Assembly: GCF_030362855.1 (NCBI RefSeq) | Contig: NZ_JAUCBP010000007.1 | Span: forward strand, 496,675 to 560,674 | Direction: 5' to 3' | From: Neoalteromonas arenosi | Lineage (GTDB): Bacteria > Pseudomonadota > Gammaproteobacteria > Enterobacterales > Alteromonadaceae | Length of the DNA: 64,000 nucleotides | Translations under genes and position numbers: made by a program | Notes under the pieces: generated by a model | The model's database searches: none | What the model was told of the DNA's origin: nothing | The model's input: only the letters and a program-made list of their open reading frames with translations | Shown: in pieces, positions 1 through 13,461 of the stretch | How positions within the stretch are numbered: the stretch's first letter is position 1 | How the letters are laid out: every line of letters starts with the position of its first letter

Positions 1-3108
<3,108 letters not shown>

Positions 3109-3156
3109 TGGAGCTTAGCTTCCTCTCACTGATTACACACGGATGCGGTCTTTACT

Positions 3157-5499
3157 ATGGACATAAATACTAAGTATTCAACACCAACAATCATTACAGC
3201 GGTGCTTGTATTTATTTCGTCCATTTGGTGGCCACACTTACCAGACATACCTGTATTGGTTTGGATCCTTGTCTTTGTATGGCTCTTCAGGCGACACCTT
3301 CCTCCCAAATTGAAGGTCACAGTCGGTAACTTTTTACTGGCTACGATTATAGGTGTTTTCTGCGCAGCGAGTGTAGGACATTGGTATGATACTTGGCAAC
3401 TGTCTGACGATAAATTTCAGCAAGATGTAATAATTCAGGGACAGGTAACCAAATCTTCGCAGCAATCGGGTAGACAGCGCTTGCAGATCGACGTCGTTCA
3501 GATTGATGCAGATGTCTTTATCCGACCGCGGACAATCCTCTTATCACTTTACGATAGTGACAGGGTGATCACTCGAAATGCCCATGCTGAACTTACAGTG
3601 CGTTTGAAACGGCCTAGAGGACTTGCAAATCCAGTAGGGTTTGATTACGCCCGTTGGTTACTGGCTAACAACATTGTCGCGACCGGTTATGTACGACAGA
3701 TTCTTGCGCTAGGCCCAGCCAAACCACCATCGCTTCGACAAAGATTAATCGAACAAATAAGCACACTACCTTTGGAGAATACTCGTTTCATTTTGGCGTT
3801 AAGTGTAGGCGAACGTTCAGCCATGACCGACCAAGACTGGCGGTTTTTACAGGTGACTGGATTGGCCCATTTATTCGCTATCTCAGGGTTGCATCTAAGC
3901 GTCGTATGTATGCTCGTGCTGCTATTTTTGTCTCGTTTCACGCAATTAACGGCTGCTAAAGCGCTTTGCTTTCGTGGTCAGGGGTTAAATCAGCAAAAAG
4001 CATTGCAGCCTTTGCTAAACTTGCTCTGCGTAGTCTTTTGTTGTGGTTACGCGTACCTTTCTGGGTGGCAATTACCAGTGCTGAGAGCGTTTATTGCAGT
4101 TGTCATTCTACTATCGTTAATCGCTTTACGGTTTAATTTAGCGTCGCGACATATTTTAGTCTGTTTATTTGTACTTATCTTGATGTTTTCACCCTTGAGT
4201 ATTTACGGAATGAGTTTGTGGCTGAGCTTTTCTGCGGTACTTATTATCGCAGTTTACAATTGGCGTTTCAGGCACTATCACGGTCAATCTTGGTATTTAA
4301 AAATCTCGCGATTATTTCATTTCCAAATTTTTATAACCGTGCTTATGCTGCCTTTGGTTATCAGTTATTTCGATACGATTTCACTGGTATCAGTGCCGGC
4401 TAATTTGCTATTCGTGCCAATCATTACACTTATCGTAGTACCGCTGTGTATTTTTGCGATCATTAGTATGTTGGTAATGCCCCCAGCAACAGCGATGTTA
4501 TTTAAAGTAATTGACCTGGTATTAGGGTATTTAGTGCAAATCATGACTTGGTTGGCAGAGCTACCCTATGCAGCCGTAACCAGTATTTCGATTAGCACAA
4601 GTCAATTGTGTCTGCTGGCAGTAGCGTTGCTGTTATTGATATTGCCTCCTTCAAGGTTACAGAATTTATTTCTTGGTAGCTTATGTGCGCCTTTGTTACT
4701 CGCAGTGTCGACGCGCTTTGTAGTAACTGAATCCCACGACTGGCAAGTGCATGTGTTTGATGCGGGTCAGGGCACTGCTATTGCTGTTATTGCCGGTCAG
4801 CGAGCTATAGTAATTGATACCGGGCCCGAGTTTGAGGGCGGCATAAGTATCGCGCAGCAAGTGATACTGCCGTTCTTACGCGCACAAAAGATTACGCAAA
4901 TTGATCATTTATTCGTCAGCCACTATGACAACGATCATGCTGGCGGCATACATACACTGCGTAACAATATTGAAGTGGCGCACTTTATTGGTCCTGAATT
5001 GTGTCGGCGCGGTGATCACCTGATGTGGCAAGCGTTAGAGATAGAGGTACTTTGGCCCACAAAAGCGTGGCTACAGCAGCCACATCAGACAGACAACAAC
5101 CGTAGCTGTGTGTTGCGGATCGCTGATCGACACCGATCGGTCCTGTTCAGTGGTGACATTGAACGGGAGGCCGAAGTCGCTTTGGTCCGACTGGCCAATC
5201 AACAGCAACAGTCGCTTGACGCCGATATTTTAATTGCGCCGCATCACGGTAGCAATACCAGTTCGAGCTGGGGGTTTATCAATGCTGTTCAGGCTAAACA
5301 TGTCGTATTCAGTACTGGGTTTGGCAATCGATTTAACTTTCCGCAACCTGATGTCGTTGTGCGTTATCAACACTGGCAACCTCAGTTTTGGAATACCGCA
5401 GAGCACGGTTATATCCGCTTTACCATAGATAGAGCCGAGTCTGCCCCTATCGAGATAGTCACCATGCGCGGCGACCTAAAGCGACGTTGGTTTGATTAA
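3157..5499 (+). CDS. comEC: DNA internalization protein ComEC/Rec2
   Basis: Inner-membrane channel that passes single-stranded DNA into the cytoplasm during natural transformation. The 780-residue protein has the expected order: N-terminal hydrophobic segments and a DUF4131-like OB region (about 1-190), the polytopic competence domain (about 200-510; LAHLFAISGLHLS is the family hallmark), and a C-terminal metallo-beta-lactamase fold (about 525-770) with HYDNDH at 589-594 and a later HHGS. All metal-binding residues expected for a nuclease-type domain appear present. It is followed after 76 bp by msbA, the usual neighbour. Competence genes are widespread, so this does not prove the strain is transformable. 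Confidence 0.95.
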   Translation: MDINTKYSTPTIITAVLVFISSIWWPHLPDIPVLVWILVFVWLFRRHLPPKLKVTVGNFLLATIIGVFCAASVGHWYDTWQLSDDKFQQDVIIQGQVTKSSQQSGRQRLQIDVVQIDADVFIRPRTILLSLYDSDRVITRNAHAELTVRLKRPRGLANPVGFDYARWLLANNIVATGYVRQILALGPAKPPSLRQRLIEQISTLPLENTRFILALSVGERSAMTDQDWRFLQVTGLAHLFAISGLHLSVVCMLVLLFLSRFTQLTAAKALCFRGQGLNQQKALQPLLNLLCVVFCCGYAYLSGWQLPVLRAFIAVVILLSLIALRFNLASRHILVCLFVLILMFSPLSIYGMSLWLSFSAVLIIAVYNWRFRHYHGQSWYLKISRLFHFQIFITVLMLPLVISYFDTISLVSVPANLLFVPIITLIVVPLCIFAIISMLVMPPATAMLFKVIDLVLGYLVQIMTWLAELPYAAVTSISISTSQLCLLAVALLLLILPPSRLQNLFLGSLCAPLLLAVSTRFVVTESHDWQVHVFDAGQGTAIAVIAGQRAIVIDTGPEFEGGISIAQQVILPFLRAQKITQIDHLFVSHYDNDHAGGIHTLRNNIEVAHFIGPELCRRGDHLMWQALEIEVLWPTKAWLQQPHQTDNNRSCVLRIADRHRSVLFSGDIEREAEVALVRLANQQQQSLDADILIAPHHGSNTSSSWGFINAVQAKHVVFSTGFGNRFNFPQPDVVVRYQHWQPQFWNTAEHGYIRFTIDRAESAPIEIVTMRGDLKRRWFD

Positions 5500-5575
5500 G
5501 TATCAGGAAAAGCTAGGGTTTCACTGGATTTCTGCGTACAATTCTGCATAACCATTAAGAACAATAAACAGGTTA

Positions 5576-7330
5576 ATGAGTAACACTGCCGAAAAGCCGC
5601 GTTCAAACGTCAGACGATTCTTGGGTTATTTGAAAGATTTCAAATTACCGTTTTTCATTGCGATCATTGGAATGGTAGGTTATTCCGGTGTCGACACTTT
5701 TGTTTTCTTTCACTTACAACCCATTATTGATGAGAGTTTAGGGGCGCAAAACTACGATTATTTGCGTATTGCCGCCTATCTTATTGTGCCAATTTTCATT
5801 GTCCGTGGACTGTTCAACTTTATGGGGGGCTATACCTTAGCGTGGATCAGTACCCAAGTTGTGATGCGGATGCGCCAGCAACTATTCGATAAATACATTC
5901 ATTTGCCCGTGAGCTTTCACGACCAACAATCGGTAGGCAATCTGATTTCAAAAGTTACCTACGATACTGAACAAGTAGCCAATGCAGCGGGACGCGCACT
6001 ATTGATATTGGTGCGGGAAGGCGCGTTAGTGTTAGGGCTTTTGGGGTCGATGTTCTATTACTCTTGGCAGCTATCGTCAATTTTCTTGCTTATCGCGCCA
6101 GTAGTTGCGGTTATCGTGTCTTATGTTAGCAAGCGGTTCCGCGCAGTGAGTCGAAATATTCAACAGGCGATGGGAAGTCTGACAACCGCTGTGGAACAAG
6201 CGGTTAAAGGACATAAAGTCGTACTAATGTTTGGTGGTCAGAAAATCGAACAAGACCGCTTTAAAGACAAAAATAATAACAATCGTCAACAAAATATGAA
6301 ACTGACCACAACGCAGATCTTAAGCGTTTCGATGATCCAAGTGATCGCTTCGATCGCGCTAGCAGTGGTGCTGTTCTTGGCGAGTATTCCCGGGATGATC
6401 GCCGATTTAACCCCCGGTGTGTTTGTTGCTGTTGTGGTGTACATGGTCATGCTGCTCAAACCGTTGAAGCAGTTAACCACCGTAAACAACGAGTTCCAAC
6501 GCGGAATGGCCGCGTGTACCAGTATTTTCGAACTGCTTGACAAGCAAGAAGAGAAAAATCAAGGTGCTTACAAAGTCGAGCGTGCGGCTGGTTCAATTCA
6601 ATTTAATGATGTGACGTTTACCTATCCTGAACAGACAAAACCGGCACTAAACAATATCAACTTAGCCATAGCGCCTGGAGAAACCATCGCATTAGTAGGG
6701 CGCTCAGGGAGCGGGAAATCGACGCTGTCGAGCCTGCTAACGCGCTTTTACACACCTCAGGAAGGACAAGTGCAACTGGATGGTCATGACCTCGCAGAAT
6801 ACGAGTTAAAATCTCTGCGCCGTCAGTTCGCCTTAGTGTCACAACAAGTGACTTTGTTTAATGACACGGTCGCCAACAATATTGCTTATGGTGCGCGCCG
6901 GGATGTCAGCCGTGAAGAAATTATTCGGGCGGCGAAAATTGCCCACGTTGACGAATTCGTAAATAAGTTAGCTGATGGCTATGACACGTTAGTGGGTGAA
7001 AATGGTTTGATGCTGTCGGGCGGCCAACGTCAACGCCTTGCGATTGCCCGTGCAGTGCTTGTCGATGCACCGGTATTAATATTAGATGAAGCTACATCTG
7101 CATTGGACACCGAAAGCGAAAAACTGATTCAAGATGCCTTGGAGCAACTCCAGCAAAAATGTACTAGCGTTGTCGTTGCACACCGCTTGTCGACGATTGA
7201 GAACGCCGACAAAATTGTCGTTATTGACGAAGGACGGATTGTCGAGCAGGGAACACATGAAGCGTTGCTGGAAAACAATGGGGCGTATGCTCAGTTGTAT
7301 CAATTGCAGTTTGGTGCAGAAGGGCAATAA
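5576..7330 (+). CDS. msbA: Lipid A export ATP-binding/permease MsbA
   Basis: Homodimeric ABC flippase that moves core-lipid A across the inner membrane. The 584 residues contain an N-terminal six-helix transmembrane domain (about 20-320) and a nucleotide-binding domain with Walker A GRSGSGKS at residues 375-382, the LSGGQRQR signature, Walker B (VLILDEATSALD) and the switch-region AHRLST. The stop codon shares one base with the lpxK start (TAATG), so translation is coupled. Together with lpxK, ycaR and kdsB it makes the standard lipid A/Kdo operon. Confidence 0.97.
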   Translation: MSNTAEKPRSNVRRFLGYLKDFKLPFFIAIIGMVGYSGVDTFVFFHLQPIIDESLGAQNYDYLRIAAYLIVPIFIVRGLFNFMGGYTLAWISTQVVMRMRQQLFDKYIHLPVSFHDQQSVGNLISKVTYDTEQVANAAGRALLILVREGALVLGLLGSMFYYSWQLSSIFLLIAPVVAVIVSYVSKRFRAVSRNIQQAMGSLTTAVEQAVKGHKVVLMFGGQKIEQDRFKDKNNNNRQQNMKLTTTQILSVSMIQVIASIALAVVLFLASIPGMIADLTPGVFVAVVVYMVMLLKPLKQLTTVNNEFQRGMAACTSIFELLDKQEEKNQGAYKVERAAGSIQFNDVTFTYPEQTKPALNNINLAIAPGETIALVGRSGSGKSTLSSLLTRFYTPQEGQVQLDGHDLAEYELKSLRRQFALVSQQVTLFNDTVANNIAYGARRDVSREEIIRAAKIAHVDEFVNKLADGYDTLVGENGLMLSGGQRQRLAIARAVLVDAPVLILDEATSALDTESEKLIQDALEQLQQKCTSVVVAHRLSTIENADKIVVIDEGRIVEQGTHEALLENNGAYAQLYQLQFGAEGQ

Positions 7331-8325
7331 TGAGCTTCCAGCAACGCCTTGAATGCGCTTGGTATGGCACAGATCGTTGGGTGTATATCTTTGCCCCGCT
7401 GACTTTGTTGTTTGCATTGATCAGTGGCGTACGTCGCTGGGCTTATCAAGCGGGTATCTTAAAATCCTCCAAACCGCCCGTTCCGGTCATAGTGGTTGGC
7501 AACATTAGTGTCGGCGGAAACGGTAAGACTCCTGTGGTGTTAGCGATTGCCGAATATCTTACCGCTCAAGGTTTTCAGGTGGGGGTTTTAAGTCGCGGCT
7601 ATGGTGGTACGCAAACCCAATTCCCTTATTTGTTGAAACCCGACGATCAACCGGCTTTGGTTGGCGATGAGCCAGCGCTACTTGCACGACGGTTAGCGAC
7701 TCCAGTGGTGATAGATCCGCGACGTGCTCGAGGTGCAAATCATTTATATGAGCTTGGTTGCGACGTCATCGTCTGTGACGATGGCCTACAGCACTATGCA
7801 CTTGGGCGAGATATTGAGTGGATCGTCATGGATGAACGGCAATTAGGCAATGGTTTACTATTACCTATGGGGCCTTTACGTGAGGGCCCAGCAAGACTTA
7901 AGAGGGTCAATGGCATTGTACTCAACGGTGATTTTACATGTGCATACTCAGGTAAGGCGAGTCATTCGATGACGCTTGCCGCTGATAGTTTTGTCAATGT
8001 GGCAGATAGTAGTAAGGTGATTGCGGTTGACCAATTCATAACACGCTATAATAACGTTGATGCAATTTGTGCGATCGGCAATCCCAGACGCTTTTACACA
8101 ACATTAGAACGAGTAGGCGTTACGATTGCGGAGCGCAAGAGCTTTGCCGATCATCACCAATATGTCGAAGGCGATATTCCCCAGCATACTGTGGTCATGA
8201 CAGAGAAAGACGCAGTTAAGTGTCATTCGTTCGCCCATCAAGGTTGTTGGTACTTGCGCGTGAATGCGCAGTTACCCGAAGAATTTTACACAACACTGCT
8301 CGCGCAAGTGCGAGAAGTTGAATAA
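7330..8325 (+). CDS. lpxK: Tetraacyldisaccharide 4'-kinase LpxK
   Basis: Phosphorylates the 4' position of the lipid A disaccharide precursor at the inner-membrane face. The protein is 331 residues, normal for the family. An N-terminal hydrophobic segment (about 19-40) precedes the P-loop GGNGKTP, and [10 protein letters not shown] and MTEKDAVKC are characteristic later motifs. It overlaps msbA by one base and is followed 20 bp later by ycaR. It belongs to the same transcription unit as msbA and kdsB. Confidence 0.96.
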   Translation: MSFQQRLECAWYGTDRWVYIFAPLTLLFALISGVRRWAYQAGILKSSKPPVPVIVVGNISVGGNGKTPVVLAIAEYLTAQGFQVGVLSRGYGGTQTQFPYLLKPDDQPALVGDEPALLARRLATPVVIDPRRARGANHLYELGCDVIVCDDGLQHYALGRDIEWIVMDERQLGNGLLLPMGPLREGPARLKRVNGIVLNGDFTCAYSGKASHSMTLAADSFVNVADSSKVIAVDQFITRYNNVDAICAIGNPRRFYTTLERVGVTIAERKSFADHHQYVEGDIPQHTVVMTEKDAVKCHSFAHQGCWYLRVNAQLPEEFYTTLLAQVREVE

Positions 8326-8345
8326 TCACGCTAAGAGAAATTCAA

Positions 8346-8546
8346 ATGGCATTTGATAAAAAGCTACTAGAAGTCGTTGCATGTCCATTATGCAAAGGTA
8401 AATTGGTCTATCAAGCGGAAGAGCAACAGTTGATCTGTCGTTTTGACCGTTTGGCATTTCCTATCCGAGAAAACATTCCGGTGTTAATCGAGTCTGAAGC
8501 TGCGAGTTTAACCTTAGACGAAATCGAAGCGTTGAGCCATGATTAA
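8346..8546 (+). CDS. ycaR: Trm112-like small protein YcaR
   Basis: A 66-residue member of the Trm112/UPF0434 family, recognised from [25 protein letters not shown] and ENIPVL. Bacterial members lie between lpxK and kdsB, as here, but their function is not settled; eukaryotic Trm112 is a methyltransferase activator. Only the CPLC pair and one further Cys are present, so a complete zinc site is uncertain. The last 8 bp overlap the kdsB start, which suggests coupled translation. Confidence 0.93.
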   Translation: MAFDKKLLEVVACPLCKGKLVYQAEEQQLICRFDRLAFPIRENIPVLIESEAASLTLDEIEALSHD

Positions 8547-9303
8547 TACGCCAGATTATGTGGTCGTAATCCCAGCCCGCTATGCATCGTCGCGTTTTCC
8601 CGGTAAGCCCTTAGCGCTAATTCAAGGTTTACCCATGATCCAGCACGTCTATCAGCGCGCAATCGAGGCGCAAGCTGCACGCGCTGTAGTTGCCACTGAT
8701 GATAAACGCATTGCCGAGGTCGTTGAGGGCTTTGGCGGAGAGGTTTGCTTCACCAGAGCCGATCATCAATCAGGAACAGAGCGCATTGCTGAAGTGGTTG
8801 CAACCCTTGGTTTAGATAACCGCCAAATTGTGGTTAACGTGCAAGGTGACGAACCCTTTATTCCCGCTGAAAATATTCGCCAAGTTGCACTTAACTTGGC
8901 ACAACGTGAATCATTCGCCATGGCAACATTGGCAACGCCACTGGATGAGGTTACGGACGTAAACAATCCAAATGCGGTAAAAGTCGTAACAGATAAGCAA
9001 GGCAAAGCGCTGTATTTCAGTCGAGCGACGATACCTTTTGATCGGGATGGTCACGCTAATCAAGATATGCGCCGAACAATGTCGACAATGCTGCGACATA
9101 TTGGAATTTACGCTTATCGGGCTGAATATATTTTGCGCTACGTCGCCTATGAACCGAGTGCACTTGAGATGATTGAGTCGTTAGAACAGTTGCGGGCCTT
9201 GTACTACGGTGACGATATTCACGTAGAGCGAGCGATGGCCCCGCCACCTGTTGGAATCGATACACCAGAAGATTTAGCGCGTTTAAATGCGCAACTCAAA
9301 TAA
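8539..9303 (+). CDS. kdsB: 3-deoxy-manno-octulosonate cytidylyltransferase KdsB
   Basis: Activates Kdo as CMP-Kdo for transfer onto lipid A. The 254-residue protein has the family N-terminus ([17 protein letters not shown]), the NVQGDEPF motif that binds metal and CTP, and HIGIYAYR near residue 187. The start ATG lies inside the end of ycaR. The gene completes the msbA-lpxK-ycaR-kdsB group; the SDR gene follows after 11 bp with a good AAGGAG ribosome-binding site, so the operon probably continues. Confidence 0.97.
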   Translation: MINTPDYVVVIPARYASSRFPGKPLALIQGLPMIQHVYQRAIEAQAARAVVATDDKRIAEVVEGFGGEVCFTRADHQSGTERIAEVVATLGLDNRQIVVNVQGDEPFIPAENIRQVALNLAQRESFAMATLATPLDEVTDVNNPNAVKVVTDKQGKALYFSRATIPFDRDGHANQDMRRTMSTMLRHIGIYAYRAEYILRYVAYEPSALEMIESLEQLRALYYGDDIHVERAMAPPPVGIDTPEDLARLNAQLK

Positions 9304-9314
9304 GGAGTCAGACA

Positions 9315-9974
9315 ATGAATGTAGTTATCACCGGCGCAAATCGAGGTATTGGTTTAGCCCTAGTTAAGGCGTATGTGGCGCGCGGTGTTACGGTCTATGC
9401 AGTGTGTCGACGTACATCTGATGAGCTAAAGCAAACCAACGCTCACGTAATTGAAGGCGTAGATATGCTAGAAGCTGATGCATTGCCGAAAAGTTTAGCA
9501 GCTTTGCAAAACGTTACTATTGACCTGCTTATCAACAATGCTGGAGTGCTTGAACGAGAATCCCTAAATGATTGGAGTCCAGCGACGATTGAACAACAAT
9601 TTAAAGTCAATGCACTTGCGCCGCTATTGGTAACGCAATGTTTGTTACCGGCTATGGCCGCGGATAGTAAAGTGGCGATGATCACTTCGAGAATGGGCTC
9701 TATGGCAGACAATGGCTCGGGTGGCTACTACGGATATCGCATGTCAAAGGCGGCACTTAATGCTGCTGGCGTATCAATGGCTAAAGATTTAGCTGGTAAA
9801 GGTATCGCTGTGGCGTTGCTACACCCTGGATTTGTGCAAACCGAAATGGTTGGTTTTGGTGGCGATATTGATGCCGCTACCTCCGCACAGCGCCTGCAGC
9901 AACGCATTGACGAGTTAACGCTCGCTAACAGTGGACAATTCTGGCACAGCAATGGCGAGTCGCTGCCATGGTAA
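9315..9974 (+). CDS. Short-chain dehydrogenase/reductase (SDR) family protein
   Basis: A 219-residue classical SDR with the NAD(P)-binding TGANRGIG at the N-terminus, NNAG near residue 75, a catalytic serine region (MITSRMGS) and the catalytic YxxxK (YRMSK). These features predict a soluble oxidoreductase acting on an alcohol or carbonyl; the substrate cannot be read from the sequence. AAGGAG precedes the ATG. It is positioned as a distal gene of the kdsB operon and its stop overlaps the next start by 7 bp (ATGGTAA), so it is probably translated together with the kelch protein. Confidence 0.88.
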   Translation: MNVVITGANRGIGLALVKAYVARGVTVYAVCRRTSDELKQTNAHVIEGVDMLEADALPKSLAALQNVTIDLLINNAGVLERESLNDWSPATIEQQFKVNALAPLLVTQCLLPAMAADSKVAMITSRMGSMADNGSGGYYGYRMSKAALNAAGVSMAKDLAGKGIAVALLHPGFVQTEMVGFGGDIDAATSAQRLQQRIDELTLANSGQFWHSNGESLPW

Positions 9975-10987
9975 GTCTTGGCGATTTGACAAAGTGTACA
10001 TTTCTAGCAACGTGTGTTTTGGTCTTTAGTTGCGCTGCGAGCGCTGCATGGCGAGACAGTGTTTCATTGCCCTACAAAGTCCAAGAAATCTATCCCGCTC
10101 AGCATCAACATTATTTGGTCGTTGCCGGAGGGTTGAGCCCAGACGTGTCAGAGCGCCAAATCGATGTATCACACCGGGTAATTGCGTTCGATTTAAACAC
10201 GCAGCAATGGCTGGAATGGCCAGTATTACCAACACCTCGACATCATCCGCATTTGCTAAGTGCCAATGGTAAATTGTATGCAATCGGCGGTTTTACAGTA
10301 AATCAACGCGGCGCTTGGCAAAATGATACGGCGGTTTTAGTGCTATCAGATAGCACCGAAGCAACCCATCAATGGCAGACAATTGCGCAAATGCCTGAGC
10401 CATTATCAGAGACATTGAGTACGCTGTATGACGGTAAAATTCATATCGTTACCGGCCGCTCGCCGATTGATGCAAATACTAACGGTCAGTGGCGTGATCA
10501 CAGCGATTCTGCAGCGCATTGGATTTTTGATTTAGCGTCACAGACATGGAGCGCCGGTGAGCCTGCACCCACGGCTCGCAACAGCGCCTGCGGTGCGCGC
10601 AATGGTGATGATTGGCATACCATCGCTGGTCGCACAGTGAATGGCGGTAACACGGCCGTGCATGAGGTTTATAACTTGCAAACGGGTACATGGCGCACAC
10701 TGGCTCCGTTACCTGACGCGCAGGGCGGTTTAGCTTGCGCCACAGTCGGCGATAAAATCTATGTATTTGGCGGTGAATACTTTAACGACGGTGGCGGCGT
10801 GTACGATACGGTATGGATGTTCGATTTAACTACCGGTGAATGGCAAAGCGTCGATAAAATGCCACTTCCCAGACATGGACTTGGCGCCCTTACCGTGGGT
10901 AGTGACATCTATGTTATCGGTGGTGCAGCGCAAGCCGGCGGTAATGAAACCTCAGCGCGCATGAGTATTTATACACCGACACAATAA
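9968..10987 (+). CDS. Secreted kelch-repeat beta-propeller protein
   Basis: A 339-residue protein with an N-terminal hydrophobic signal segment (about residues 11-27, ending SCAASAA before W), then repeated kelch motifs: KLYAIGGF, KIHIVTGR, DDWHTIAGR, KIYVFGGE and DIYVIGGA, each with a conserved Gly-Gly or Gly-Arg turn and a Trp about 20-30 residues later. Five to six blades fit a six-bladed propeller exported to the periplasm. Similar architecture is found in the sialate mutarotase NanM, but no sialic-acid gene is nearby, so only the fold is called. It overlaps the SDR gene by 7 bp. Confidence 0.8.
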   Translation: MVSLGDLTKCTFLATCVLVFSCAASAAWRDSVSLPYKVQEIYPAQHQHYLVVAGGLSPDVSERQIDVSHRVIAFDLNTQQWLEWPVLPTPRHHPHLLSANGKLYAIGGFTVNQRGAWQNDTAVLVLSDSTEATHQWQTIAQMPEPLSETLSTLYDGKIHIVTGRSPIDANTNGQWRDHSDSAAHWIFDLASQTWSAGEPAPTARNSACGARNGDDWHTIAGRTVNGGNTAVHEVYNLQTGTWRTLAPLPDAQGGLACATVGDKIYVFGGEYFNDGGGVYDTVWMFDLTTGEWQSVDKMPLPRHGLGALTVGSDIYVIGGAAQAGGNETSARMSIYTPTQ

Positions 10988-11011
10988 AGCGCTGCTTTCA
11001 ATGCGCCTTTG

Positions 11012-12454
11012 TTACTCGGCTTGTTCATCCTCACCCTTATCCTCATCGTCAACTAACACAGCCCAACAATCGTGCTGGTCGGTATGAATAATTTGTGCCC
11101 ATACACGTTCGCCCGGTTGTAAGTGGTGAACATCATTTAAATGTACCACACCGTCAATCTCTGGCGCGTCGGCATAACATCGACCTACGGCGCCTTCAGC
11201 ATCGACACTGTCAATCACGATCTGATACTCGTTGCCGATACGTTGTTGCAAGCGCGCGGCACTTATCTCACTCTGAACCGCCATAAAACGCTCTAAGCGC
11301 TGCTGTTTGATTTCTTCCGGTACTGGATCGGGCAAGTCATTGGCCTTAGCACCGTCAACTGCCGAGTAGGGGAAGCAGCCAACGCGATCCAATTGTGCTT
11401 CAACTAGGAAATCGAGTAGCTCTTGAAACTCTTCTTCTGTTTCTCCTGGGAAACCGACAATAAAGGTGGAACGAATGATGAGCTCAGGGCATTGTTCACG
11501 CCACTTTTTAATCCGCTCGATCGTGCGGTCGGCGCTGCCAGGGCGTTTCATCAAGCGCAATATGCGTTTATTGGCGTGCTGAAACGGGATATCCAAGTAG
11601 GGCAAGATCTTACCTTCGGCCATCAATGGAATTAAGTCGTCAACATGCGGGTAGGGATAGACATAGTGCAATCGCACCCACATATCCATCTCACCAAGCT
11701 TTTCGCACAACTGTTGCATGTGACTCTTAACCGGCATGCCATTCCAAAAGCCAGTGCGATGCTTTACATCAACCCCATAGGCACTGGTGTCTTGCGAAAT
11801 TACCAAAAGCTCATTGACACCAGCGGCTTTTAAACGCTGGGCTTCGTCTAAAATTTCACCGACTGGTCGGCTTACCAGATCGCCGCGCATCGACGGAATA
11901 ATGCAAAAGGTGCAGCGATGGTTACAACCTTCGGAGATCTTCAAGTAGGCGAAATGGCGCGGCGTTAATTTAATCCCATGGTCTGGGACTATGTGAATAA
12001 ATGGGTCGTGCACAGGCTTGGGTAAATGCTCATGTACTTGTTCGACGACCGTTTCATAGGCATGTGGGCCTGTGATCGCAAGCACATTAGGGTGTACTTC
12101 ACGTATTTCGTCTTCTTTGATGCCTAAACAACCCGTTACAATTACCTTGCCATTTTCAGCTAATGCTTCACCGATGGTATCAAGCGATTCCTGCACGGCT
12201 GCATCAATAAAGCCACAGGTATTTACGATGACTAAATCGGCATCGTTATAGGTGGGAACTACGTCATATCCCTCAGTGCGCAATTGGGTCAAAATGCGTT
12301 CGGAGTCAACTAGGTTTTTCGGGCAGCCAAGGGAGATAAAACCAATACGCGAGCCATTTGCAGTACTGTTTTGCGTTTGCGCTTGTTCTGCCAGCACTTG
12401 TTTAGGCGTCTCAAGCGTTGTGGTCGCCTTGGGGTTTACGATTTCTACAGTCAT
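11012..12454 (-). CDS. rimO: Ribosomal protein S12 methylthiotransferase RimO
   Basis: Radical-SAM enzyme that adds a methylthio group to an aspartate of ribosomal protein S12. The N-terminal MTTase domain carries the three cluster cysteines Cys44, Cys80 and Cys109; the radical-SAM cluster motif is Cys177-x3-Cys181-x2-Cys184; a C-terminal TRAM domain follows. At 480 residues it is longer than many homologues because of a 35-residue Thr/Gln-rich N-terminal extension and an acidic tail. No internal methionine offers a shorter start. It converges on the kelch gene (24 bp apart) and diverges from the DUF2919 gene. Confidence 0.96.
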   Translation of the reverse strand: MTVEIVNPKATTTLETPKQVLAEQAQTQNSTANGSRIGFISLGCPKNLVDSERILTQLRTEGYDVVPTYNDADLVIVNTCGFIDAAVQESLDTIGEALAENGKVIVTGCLGIKEDEIREVHPNVLAITGPHAYETVVEQVHEHLPKPVHDPFIHIVPDHGIKLTPRHFAYLKISEGCNHRCTFCIIPSMRGDLVSRPVGEILDEAQRLKAAGVNELLVISQDTSAYGVDVKHRTGFWNGMPVKSHMQQLCEKLGEMDMWVRLHYVYPYPHVDDLIPLMAEGKILPYLDIPFQHANKRILRLMKRPGSADRTIERIKKWREQCPELIIRSTFIVGFPGETEEEFQELLDFLVEAQLDRVGCFPYSAVDGAKANDLPDPVPEEIKQQRLERFMAVQSEISAARLQQRIGNEYQIVIDSVDAEGAVGRCYADAPEIDGVVHLNDVHHLQPGERVWAQIIHTDQHDCWAVLVDDEDKGEDEQAE

Positions 12455-12528
12455 AAAAATAAGGAATTATTCAGGATTATGCGTATTATACGCGTTTAGT
12501 CGCTTGAGACCCAACTCAGAGAAGGAAA

Positions 12529-13020
12529 ATGTCGAAAAATTCAGGTTCATTTAGCGGTTTAGAGTTTCCTCTCCACTGTTATGGAGAGGATGGTCGGGTA
12601 AAACCGCCGATACTGCTGTACTTGACGGCGTTTTGGCTGTGTAAGGCCCTTTTATTGACGTTGATTTCTGTTTCAATGCGCGAAAATACTACAGCCTTGT
12701 TGACGGTGTTTTATCCTGATGTGAATGAATGGTATTGGCATCTGGTGCCGGCGTTACCCGGTTTGGTAGTCGCATTATTTGTCAGTTTCAATGCTACGCT
12801 GCGAGAACGTCAAGTTGGCGATTGGTTAAACTGGGTGAAACCGCTACTGCTTTTCGGGCTGTTTGGTCAAATGGCCCTGCAAGTAAAAACCATTATTAGT
12901 TTGCAAGGGCAATTTAGTTGGACGTTATCGGTGTCACTGCTCATTAGCATTATCGCGACGCTTTATATTTGGCGCAGTCGCCGCATTAATGCATTTGTGC
13001 GTGATGCGCGAGATGACTAA
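12529..13020 (+). CDS. DUF2919 (YfeZ-like) inner-membrane protein
   Basis: A 163-residue polytopic membrane protein. The N-terminus (PLHCYGEDGRVKPPILLYL) and the four hydrophobic segments (about residues 28-50, 68-85, 102-118 and 128-146) match the DUF2919 family, which includes E. coli YfeZ; no function is established for it. The start is preceded by GAAGGA. Its stop codon abuts the stop of the opposing unknown gene with no intervening base. Confidence 0.75.
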   Translation: MSKNSGSFSGLEFPLHCYGEDGRVKPPILLYLTAFWLCKALLLTLISVSMRENTTALLTVFYPDVNEWYWHLVPALPGLVVALFVSFNATLRERQVGDWLNWVKPLLLFGLFGQMALQVKTIISLQGQFSWTLSVSLLISIIATLYIWRSRRINAFVRDARDD

Positions 13021-13428
13021 TTACTGCGTGCTATTGCTAACGGCTTGATCAAAATAGGCACGTACGCTTACCGTACTGTCGTTAACAAGGCGTTCGTAAC
13101 AAATCCCCGCAAACGCAAATGTACGACCATTGTACTCCAGCAATACATAAGGTGCTTGCGGATCGGATGTGTCATAACGCCATTGGCCACCCACGGTTTG
13201 TTTAAACACTTCACCTAGGTAGGCACCGTAAATATTACACAACGTGAAAACGGCTTGGTCTTCTAAGGCGTTGTCTTGATACTTATCTAAAAAACTCAGC
13301 AACACATCATCTACTTTTGCGATACTGCTGACGCTGCCGTCGAGCTCAATACCAAACTCGTTTTGGGTGCTTATACGCGCATTTTCGGCGCTGTCGCGCA
13401 TTAACTCATTCAGTTCTTGTTGTTCCAT
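13021..13428 (-). CDS. Hypothetical protein, 135 residues
   Basis: Not firmly recognised. The sequence is soluble and acidic, with a segment GAYLGEVFKQTVGGQW that resembles small uncharacterised domains (of the DUF3806 kind) in which an Ala/Gly-rich helix precedes a conserved Trp; that link is tentative. No signal peptide or membrane segment is visible. It starts 33 bp after the LysR gene on the same strand with AAGG about 10 bp before the ATG, so it is probably co-transcribed with that regulator. Confidence 0.65.
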   Translation of the reverse strand: MEQQELNELMRDSAENARISTQNEFGIELDGSVSSIAKVDDVLLSFLDKYQDNALEDQAVFTLCNIYGAYLGEVFKQTVGGQWRYDTSDPQAPYVLLEYNGRTFAFAGICYERLVNDSTVSVRAYFDQAVSNSTQ

Positions 13429-13461
13429 GAGTAGCTTAACCTTATGATTTTTTTTTAGCTC

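Noticed and set aside
9968-10987. Naming the kelch protein as N-acetylneuraminate epimerase NanM
   Set aside because: Only the propeller fold is shared; no sialic-acid transport or catabolic genes are in the window.
10988-11011. Terminator between the kelch gene and rimO
   Set aside because: AAAGCGC and GCGCCTTT almost pair, but the stem has a bulge and no proper T-tract; too weak to call.
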